Origin: Tenacibaculum tangerinum
GTDB lineage: Bacteria > Bacteroidota > Bacteroidia > Flavobacteriales > Flavobacteriaceae
Length of the DNA stretch: 64,000 nt
Direction: 5' to 3'
Assembly: GCF_029853675.1 (NCBI RefSeq)
Contig: NZ_CP122539.1
Span: forward strand, 3,429,001-3,493,000
Each line of letters starts with the position of its first letter. Within the stretch, counting starts at the first letter, position 1. Positions 1-6,733 of the stretch are shown here, in pieces. A program made the translations under genes and the position numbers. The notes under the pieces were generated by a model. That model saw only the letters and a program-made list of their open reading frames with translations. It searched no databases and was not told the origin of the DNA.

Positions 1-855
1 CAAAAAAGTAATTACTTTGATTCTTATGAATATGAAGATGTAATTACAGAGAATGAGTCTATTTACAATAAAGTTAACAACTCATTTGCAAAGAGAATTG
101 ATAGTGTGTTAACTCAATGTAAGCGTTTAAGCAATCATGTAAAAGTAAATTTACAAGAAGGAAAATTTCCCATTGTGTTGTCTGGAGACCATTCTTCTGC
201 ACTTGGAACCATTAGCGGTGTTAAAGCAGCTTACCCTACCAAAAGAGTTGGAGTAGTTTGGATTGATGCCCACGGAGATTTACATTCACCTTACACGTCG
301 CCTTCAGGAAATATTCATGGTATGCCATTGGCTGCAGCTATTGCCGATGATAATCTAGAGAGTCAAGTGAATCAGGTAGATAGAATAACTTCCGATTTAT
401 GGGACCGAATGAAAAATGTAGCAACTCTTGGTCAAAAAGTACTACCAGAAGATGTAGTGTTTTTTGGAGTTCGAGATACCGAAGAACCTGAAGACAAGCA
501 GATGGAAAAATATGGAATGAAAAACTACAGGGTTGACGAAGTTCGGTATAGAGGCGTAGAAGTTTGTGTAAATGAAGCGCTGGAGAAACTCTCTGATTGT
601 GATGTTATTTATATCTCGTTCGATGTAGATTCAATGGACTGTGATATGATTTCTTACGGAACAGGAACGCCCGTGCCAAAAGGATTTGATCAATATGAAA
701 TTATAAACATTATAAAGGGGTTAGTTGCCAGTAAAAAAGTAGTATGCTTAGAGTTTGTGGAAGTTAATCCGCTCTTAGATTTCAGGGGTAATAAGATGGC
801 AGAAACAGCTTTTGAAGTGTTAGAAAAAGTAACGGAGAAAATAAAAATGATATAA
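1..855 (+). CDS. Arginase/agmatinase-family ureohydrolase, 5' truncated by window edge
   Basis: Open from base 1 in the frame that ends at the TAA at 853-855, so at least 284 codons are present and the true start lies upstream. The ureohydrolase metal-binding motifs are visible: GDHSSALG, WIDAHGDLH and SFDVDSMD, which supply the His and Asp ligands of the two Mn ions. The family hydrolyses arginine, agmatine or formiminoglutamate to urea or formamide plus the amine. I favour arginase because a CtlX-type pentein gene lies 4.4 kb downstream and an Lrp regulator follows, but substrate cannot be read from the motifs alone. An internal GTG at 106 is also in frame but would remove family sequence. 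Confidence 0.85.
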   Translation, partial: QKSNYFDSYEYEDVITENESIYNKVNNSFAKRIDSVLTQCKRLSNHVKVNLQEGKFPIVLSGDHSSALGTISGVKAAYPTKRVGVVWIDAHGDLHSPYTSPSGNIHGMPLAAAIADDNLESQVNQVDRITSDLWDRMKNVATLGQKVLPEDVVFFGVRDTEEPEDKQMEKYGMKNYRVDEVRYRGVEVCVNEALEKLSDCDVIYISFDVDSMDCDMISYGTGTPVPKGFDQYEIINIIKGLVASKKVVCLEFVEVNPLLDFRGNKMAETAFEVLEKVTEKIKMI

Positions 856-967
856 CGTTTTTTGCCAAACCTAACCAATAGGAAACTATTGAGTATACTT
901 AACAACTAATAGCGTATACTTAATCATATAGAAAATGGATTTGTAAAGACTAGTTACCAATAGTCAA

Positions 968-2032
968 ATGTCAACAAGCGAATTAACAAACGAAGAAAAA
1001 CAACAATATAACCGTCACCTAATTCTCGATAAAATAGGAGAGGAGGGACAGTTGAAGTTAAAACAATCCAAAGTATTAGTCGTTGGTGCTGGTGGTTTGG
1101 GTTGTCCCGTGTTACAATATTTGGCAGCAGCAGGTGTGGGTACGATTGGAATTGTAGATGATGATGTAGTTAGTCAAAGTAATTTACAACGTCAGGTACT
1201 ATATACGATTAGCGATATAGAAAAATCAAAAGCACATACAGCAGCAAAGCGTTTGTCAGAATTAAATCCGTTTGTTCAATTTTATGTGTACAACGAGAAG
1301 TTAACCCGTCACAATGCTATTTCTTTATTTGAGAAATACGATATCATTGTAGATGGAAGTGATAATTTCGCTACACGGTATTTAACGAACGATGCGGCAG
1401 TACTCACTCAAAAGCCGTTGGTGTATGGTGCTATTTTTAAGTTTGAAGGGCAGGTAAGTGTGTTCAATTATCAAAAAAGTGCCACCTATCGATGTTTATA
1501 TCCAATCCCTCCCAAACCAGAGGAATCACCTAATTGCTCTCAAATAGGGGTTTTAGGAGTGTTACCTGGAATTATAGGAAGTTTACAAGCTAACGAAGCT
1601 ATTAAGATTATTTGTGGAATAGGAGAGGTGTTAGCGAATAAATTATTGATGTACGATACGCTAAGTATGCGTCAAATGATCTTAAAATTTAAAAAAACTA
1701 AAAACGCTGAAGTTGCTGAGTTAAACAGCGATTATGACTTTTTCTGCGGAATAAAAACCGCTACTCACGAAATAACGTTCCAAGAACTACAAAACAATTT
1801 ATCGTCTTATAATCTATTGGATATTCGTGAAGATTGGGAGCGAGAACAACATCATATTGGTGGGCAGCATATTCCGCTAGGAAACCTTTCAAAACGATTT
1901 CAAGAAGTAGATACAAGTAAACCTGTAGTGGTATATTGCAAATCAGGAGTACGTAGCCAACGAGCGATTGGTTTTTTAGAACAACAATTGAATAACACTA
2001 CTTTTATCAATCTAAAAGGAGGGGTAAAATAA
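968..2032 (+). CDS. ThiF/MoeB/HesA-family adenylyltransferase fused to a rhodanese domain
   Basis: 354 residues. Residues ~8-245 are an E1-like Rossmann fold with the nucleotide loop GAGGLGCP, the R-Q adenylation segment (SNLQRQVLY) and the DGSDNFATRY motif. Residues ~265-354 are a rhodanese domain with a probable active Cys324 in VVYCKSGVRS. The family adenylates the C-terminal Gly-Gly of small sulfur carriers (ThiS, MoaD) and passes sulfur to them; the fusion suggests it also carries the persulfide. Oddly, the two Cys-X-X-Cys zinc pairs of MoeB/ThiF are degenerate: the first reads TYRC and the second pair is not recognisable. No thiamine or molybdopterin genes are adjacent, so the carrier partner is unknown. 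Confidence 0.85.
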   Translation: MSTSELTNEEKQQYNRHLILDKIGEEGQLKLKQSKVLVVGAGGLGCPVLQYLAAAGVGTIGIVDDDVVSQSNLQRQVLYTISDIEKSKAHTAAKRLSELNPFVQFYVYNEKLTRHNAISLFEKYDIIVDGSDNFATRYLTNDAAVLTQKPLVYGAIFKFEGQVSVFNYQKSATYRCLYPIPPKPEESPNCSQIGVLGVLPGIIGSLQANEAIKIICGIGEVLANKLLMYDTLSMRQMILKFKKTKNAEVAELNSDYDFFCGIKTATHEITFQELQNNLSSYNLLDIREDWEREQHHIGGQHIPLGNLSKRFQEVDTSKPVVVYCKSGVRSQRAIGFLEQQLNNTTFINLKGGVK

Positions 2033-2083
2033 CGTACAATCGAAGCGAAATACTGGATTTAAAAATTATCTTGAATCTAGTCA

Positions 2084-2512
2084 TCAGGAGTTTTCACATC
2101 TTTTTTTTAAGGCTACATTCATCTTTTCAAACCCTTTTTCAGTATTCGTTAAATCAAAAATACCTACCAATATTCCCGTAAAAATTTCACTTTGAATAAA
2201 GGTAGTACTTCCATTCTCATTGTCTATCAACTCAAATTTGTGCTTGCCATCGAAAAGCCCTTTAACGAGGAGTTTTCCTTGCCATAAAAGAATTTTGTTT
2301 TCAGTGTAAGTTAGAATAGTAGGTTTAAAAGTCATTGTAGAAGAACCTTCTGGGCGAACCGTAATTTTAATCGTTTTACCAATGGCAAGTATTCCTTCTA
2401 TTTTTGTGATAAACGGATTCCATTCAGGATACGAATGTATATTGGTTAACACGCTCCAAACTTTTTCGGGAGTTGCATTGATGTTAATTTGAGCACTGAT
2501 TTTTTTAGTCAT
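2084..2512 (-). CDS. SRPBCC (START/Bet v1-like) domain protein
   Basis: 142 residues, single domain. The N-terminus has the typical SRPBCC pattern (ATPEKVWSVLTN...YPEWNPF), followed by alternating beta strands and a C-terminal helix with IFDLTNTEKGFEKMN. These proteins form a hydrophobic cavity and are often lipid-binding or polyketide-cyclase-like; no catalytic function can be assigned. It lies 76 bp downstream of the Crp-like regulator on the same strand and may be co-transcribed with it. Confidence 0.75.
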   Translation of the reverse strand: MTKKISAQININATPEKVWSVLTNIHSYPEWNPFITKIEGILAIGKTIKITVRPEGSSTMTFKPTILTYTENKILLWQGKLLVKGLFDGKHKFELIDNENGSTTFIQSEIFTGILVGIFDLTNTEKGFEKMNVALKKRCENS

Positions 2513-2588
2513 GATTTCTGTCTAGTTTTATAGGTTACACTCACAAGACAAAATTGACTAAATAAAAAGAAAACTTACTTGATATAAA

Positions 2589-3170
2589 TCAAGAATTAGA
2601 AAGTTGGCGTTTACGTATTCTACTTAAAGTTTCAGGAGTCATTCCTAAAATAGAGGCGATGTATTGTAAAGGAACTTCATTAAATAACACTTTGTTTTGC
2701 TCAAAAAACAGTTGATATCGTTCTTCGGCAGTCATCGATAAGTGAGAGAAAACCCTATTTTCTAACATTGCAAAGCATTTGGCAATAAATTGTTTTTCAA
2801 TGTCATTCCATTTCGGAAAGTCCTTGCACAACTGTGTGTAGCTTTCTTTAGTGAGGGTTAGCAGTTTTACATCGGTTAATGCTTGTATGTTCCAACGGTT
2901 GGGTTGGTTAAAAAAGAAACTCGAAATTTCAGTTACAAAATAGTTAGGGGTTGAAATCCATTGCGTAATTTCTTTTCCATCTGAGAACGTATAAATTCTA
3001 AGCAACCCAGATTTCACCAAACTCAATCGATTACAAAAGGAGTCCGTTTTTGTAAAAAAATCATCTTTACAAAGTGTTTCTTCCCTAAAATATGAAAGCA
3101 GGATAGTTAATTCTTCGGGGTTAAGGTTTCCAAAATATTCCTGAAGTATGGTGTTAAAATTGTTATTCAT
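2589..3170 (-). CDS. Crp/Fnr-family transcriptional regulator
   Basis: About 193 residues from the ATG at 3168-3170 (MNNNFNTILQEYF). The frame is open further upstream to 3296, but the extra 42 residues are low-complexity and run into the ctlX-like remnant, so I chose the internal ATG. An N-terminal cyclic-nucleotide-binding jelly roll (~20-130) is followed by a short C-terminal HTH (LQYIASILGMTPETLSRIRKR). This compact form, with the HTH at the extreme C-terminus, is common in Bacteroidota. The effector is not predictable. The SRPBCC gene downstream is a plausible target or operon partner. Confidence 0.8.
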   Translation of the reverse strand: MNNNFNTILQEYFGNLNPEELTILLSYFREETLCKDDFFTKTDSFCNRLSLVKSGLLRIYTFSDGKEITQWISTPNYFVTEISSFFFNQPNRWNIQALTDVKLLTLTKESYTQLCKDFPKWNDIEKQFIAKCFAMLENRVFSHLSMTAEERYQLFFEQNKVLFNEVPLQYIASILGMTPETLSRIRKRQLSNS

Positions 3171-3273
3171 ATTTATACAAAGCCTTTGCAAGTAAAGAAA
3201 TTGAAACAAATGTACTTGATTTTTATCGCAAACGGTTATTGTTAAAATTATAAATTCTTTAGACTGTCGTATA

Positions 3274-3360
3274 CTGCGACAAACAACAAACACCATCTTA
3301 ATGGTTCGTCCTGCGAACTTTAGGATGAACGAGAAAACAGCCGTAACTAATTATTATGCG
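3274..3360 (+). pseudogene. Decayed copy of the ctlX 5' end (29 codons)
   Basis: Read from 3274, the translation matches the first 29 residues of the intact CtlX at 5283 at 23 of 29 positions, including the shared run QTTNTILMVRP. The start codon is CTG instead of ATG, and similarity stops at 3360. Nucleotide identity is about 88% by eye, so the duplication is not recent or the copy came from a diverged relative. With the intact gene it forms direct repeats on either side of the broken S41 peptidase gene. Confidence 0.75.
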
Positions 3361-3479
3361 TTAGTTCTAAGAGGCGTATTCATTCAATCGCAGATGATAT
3401 CAAAGGTTTGAATTACTAGAGTTTGCCTCGAAATTCTTAAGTGTTTTTTTAATGTACAGTATGTTTGTATTGGGGGAAT

Positions 3480-5164
3480 TTAATTATCGCTTTTTATGAT
3501 TTTTACTGCTTTATCTATATATAACTGAGAATCGTAATTTTTTGTGTTTTCTTTTATGAAGTAATCGATATGCAATCCTTTTCTTTGTACCCTCTCTCCA
3601 TTTGGATAAAAGGCACCAGCACCAGTGAAATAAAATTCTTGTTTATCAGGCAATATAGCCGATGTAATATTCATCACTGCTCCCATAGTTTGCTCTCCTA
3701 TAGTAATGCAATTTGGGGCTTGTTGTATTGCCATGCCAAAGTATTCAGCCATACTTCCTGTTTGTCTATTTACAAGCAATATAATTTTGCCTTTAAAGTA
3801 ATTAGAGTTCTTTTTTCCTATTTTGAATGGATTTGAAATAAATCTTAAAGGTGCAGAAGCGGGATATTCTCCTAAAGACGGTTTTTTTACTAAAGGAAGT
3901 AATACTTTGATAAACTCTTTTTTTCGGGATAAAAATGTTTAGAAAAATCATTAAGTTTAAGGTTTCTTGGATAATTTCTTAAATCTAATATAATACCATC
4001 ATCGGTTTTATTTTGTTTTAAGATTTTAGCAAATTCTTTAGAAGTTATGTTAGCTAGGTTTATGTAAGTTATTTTCGCGGTAATTTTTTTCCAATTTGTT
4101 TTTTCTGGTTGAATTAGACTTTTATAGTTTTCTCGCTTGAAGGATTTGTATAATTTCAATTTCTTTTCTTTCAGATTACCATTTATATCTAAAGAATGAA
4201 CTCTTAGAGAGTCTACACTGCTTCTTAATATGAGATGATTTAGCCTGTATCTTAAATATGTATCATTAGAGGTAGATATCAGTTTCGAAAAATTAGTGTT
4301 TATGTAGTCTGATATGCTCGTATCGTTAATCTTTACGATAATTTCTCCTAAATCAATATTGTTTTTTTCTGTTAGTGTTTCATTGTATACGGATGTGACA
4401 AGCAATGAGTCATTAATTACTTTTACACCAAAAGAAGGAGAATACCTGAATAATGTTTCGTAAAAGTACATGGATGTTTTGTATGAATGCGAATCATTTA
4501 ACATAGCTAACATATGTAGTTTCGAAACTTCATATTCTTTAATACTCTTATCATTTATAAAACTTTTAATTAATTCATCTAAGTTATCGATCCAGTTTAT
4601 ATCGGTTAAATATTTATTTACATCCCAATATTGAATAATATTCCAAAAACTATATAATTCCAGTAGTCTGTGATTTTTCAATAGGGGATTGAAGTTAAGA
4701 AAACCCTTTTCATTCTCAAACGAAATCATTTTAGTTAACTTACTTGAAGAAGCATAATAATCTCCTATATTACTATTGTTTTTTAATTTTACGAGTCTTG
4801 TTTTTATTTCTTGGTTAAAAGCAAACTCATCTATCCAATCATACTTAAAATTCTTTTTAAAAATTTTTTCTGAATCAATATTAATAGAGATATTTTTAAA
4901 TTCTGTAGCTGAATTATCATATTTAGTAATGAAATAATTTAGTTCTTTATTTAATTCTTCTTGTTCTACAATATCCTCTATAGAGTTTAATAAAGATATT
5001 AATTCTAAGTCCCAGTTATATATTCCTCTACTTACGTCGGGATGGTGGTATTTCATTAACCCCCAAATTAAACATACTTGTTTATATTTTTCTGTCTCAG
5101 TAATCTTTGTTTGAGAATAAATAGTGAATGGAAATAAGAATAGTAGGATTAGTTTCTTAGTCAT
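3480..5164 (-). pseudogene. S41-family (C-terminal-processing-like) peptidase, frameshifted
   Basis: The N-terminal part (5164 down to 3890) starts with a signal peptide (LILLFLFPFTIYSQ), then carries a helical region and a PDZ-like segment. It stops shortly after PEKK. One frame over, the protein continues as EFIKVLLPLVKKP and through the catalytic region with NRQTGSMAEYF, where the Ser is the likely nucleophile of S41 peptidases, to the stop at 3480-3482. The break coincides with a run of seven T (3918-3924, A on the coding strand); one more A restores a single frame of about 561 codons. It could be a true pseudogene, a slippage-prone switch or a sequencing error. It would act as a secreted or periplasmic serine protease. 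Confidence 0.8.
3918..3924 (-). other. Homopolymer frameshift site in the S41 peptidase gene
   Basis: Seven consecutive T on the + strand (A on the coding strand). Upstream and downstream protein segments join in frame if one A is added, giving PEKKEFIK in place of the premature stop. Confidence 0.75.
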
Positions 5165-5282
5165 GAGTATTTTTTTGTTTCAAAATTAATTGTAGAAACC
5201 ATGATTTCATAGCTCATATTGGTTAAAGCATTGTTAAATTAATGCCTTATAAAGATATCGAATTTTACTTTACCTTCGCAGC

Positions 5283-6221
5283 ATGCAACAAACGACAAAT
5301 ACCATCTTAATGGTTCGTCCTGTAAACTTTAGGATGAATGAGGAAACAGCCGTAAATAATTATTATCAGCAAGAATTGTCAGGAATTGTACCAGCATCAA
5401 TCAATGCGAAAGCACAAGAAGAATTTGATGTTTTTGTGCAGAAATTAGAGGCTGTTGGAGTAGAGGTTGTAGTGGTTGAAGATAGGAAAGAACCCGATAC
5501 TCCCGATGCAATTTTTTCAAATAATTGGATTTCCTTTCACGAAAATGGCGATGTGGCTATCTACCCCATGTTTGCAGAAAATCGTCGTTTAGAGCGCAGG
5601 GAAGACGTGCTAGAAGTACTAGAGGAAAAAGGATTTGCAATCGAAAATGTAATAGACTATTCAGAGGCAGAAGAGGAAGCGGTTTTTTTAGAAGGAACAG
5701 GAAGTATGGTGTTAGATAGGCAGCACAGAAAAGCCTATTGTGCCTTGTCTCCTCGAACAGATGAAGAATTGTTTATAGAGTTTTGTGAGGATTTTGAATA
5801 CACGCCTGTTATTTTTACTGCGAATCAAACAGCTGAGGGAAAAAGAGTTCCTATTTATCATACCAATGTAATGATGTGTGTTGCAGAAACATTTGCAGTG
5901 GTATGTTTAGACGCTATAGACGATAAAAAGGAAAAGAAAAATCTAGTAAAACACTTGAAGTCTGACGGAAAAGAAATTGTTGCCATTTCTGAAACACAAG
6001 TGAGTCAGTTTGCAGGAAATATGTTACAGGTTACAGGACTGGATGATGAAAGCTATGTAGTAATGAGTTCTTCTGCGTTTCATTCGTTAAAGACCAACCA
6101 AATTGAAGTCCTAAAAAAACACAGTAAAATACTTCACACTCCTCTGAAAACTATAGAAACCTATGGTGGTGGAAGTGCCCGTTGTATGATGACAGAGGTT
6201 TTCTTACCTAAAACTCATTAA
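5283..6221 (+). CDS. ctlX: CtlX-family pentein (arginine deiminase/amidinotransferase fold) hydrolase
   Basis: 312 residues, full length for the family annotated as citrulline utilization hydrolase CtlX. The N-terminus QTTNTILMVRP, the substrate-fold Asn/Asp segment SNNWISFHENG, the HTNVMMCV histidine region and a C-terminal Cys301 in GGGSARCMM fit the Cys/His/acidic catalytic set of the guanidino-group-modifying (pentein) superfamily. It probably hydrolyses a guanidino or ureido substrate, consistent with the arginase-family gene upstream. A TACCTTCG motif at 5271-5278 resembles the Bacteroidota -7 element; if used, the transcript would be almost leaderless. It ends 4 bp into the convergent membrane-protein gene. 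A decayed copy of its first 29 codons lies at 3274. Confidence 0.85.
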   Translation: MQQTTNTILMVRPVNFRMNEETAVNNYYQQELSGIVPASINAKAQEEFDVFVQKLEAVGVEVVVVEDRKEPDTPDAIFSNNWISFHENGDVAIYPMFAENRRLERREDVLEVLEEKGFAIENVIDYSEAEEEAVFLEGTGSMVLDRQHRKAYCALSPRTDEELFIEFCEDFEYTPVIFTANQTAEGKRVPIYHTNVMMCVAETFAVVCLDAIDDKKEKKNLVKHLKSDGKEIVAISETQVSQFAGNMLQVTGLDDESYVVMSSSAFHSLKTNQIEVLKKHSKILHTPLKTIETYGGGSARCMMTEVFLPKTH

Positions 6222-6670
6222 GTTACCATTGTATTTGAAATCTTATGGTTTTTATAATACTGCATTAAAATAAACGAACAAATTACTGAAGAAGCAATCC
6301 CCTCAATGGCTAATGCAAATACTACTAGAGGTAAACTTAAATTTTGTCCCCAAAAAGAAGATTTTTCAAGCACGATCATAAAGCTAGAATCAATAAAGTC
6401 TACATAAATAATCAGGCTAAAAATAGTCAAAACAACAGCAATCATAGAAGTTCCTGTGCCTACTAAAAAATTAATGAAATATGATGTTTCATGATTCTCA
6501 ACAATATTCATTTTAATAGCTCTGTTTATGCCATAAAGAACAAAAGCAAAGTTTAAAAAACGCAGTTCAGAAATATTTTCCAATTCAAAAATCTTCATGA
6601 TTAGAAAGAAGCTAACAATGCCTGCAAAAATTAACAACGCATTATTAAAGATGATTTTGTTACTTGTCAT
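6218..6670 (-). CDS. Hypothetical four-span membrane protein
   Basis: 150 residues, not recognised. Four hydrophobic segments are visible at about residues 8-26, 36-50, 68-90 and 108-135, with a charged C-terminal tail (QYYKNHK). The gene is convergent with ctlX and overlaps its end by 4 bp, so the two are not co-transcribed. It sits 63 bp beyond the stop of the large flavoprotein gene on the same strand and may be the last gene of that unit. Confidence 0.6.
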   Translation of the reverse strand: MTSNKIIFNNALLIFAGIVSFFLIMKIFELENISELRFLNFAFVLYGINRAIKMNIVENHETSYFINFLVGTGTSMIAVVLTIFSLIIYVDFIDSSFMIVLEKSSFWGQNLSLPLVVFALAIEGIASSVICSFILMQYYKNHKISNTMVT

Positions 6671-6733
6671 AATAGTACGTTTTAAGAATTAATATTCTTA
6701 AAAGTACAAAATAAAGAGATGAAAATCAATTAT

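Noticed and set aside
3171..3296. N-terminal extension of the Crp-like regulator
   Set aside because: Hydrophobic low-complexity residues overlapping the ctlX remnant; family start fits ATG at 3168-3170.
5525..5719. 64-codon forward frame within ctlX
   Set aside because: An out-of-frame Arg-rich shadow of the ctlX coding sequence.
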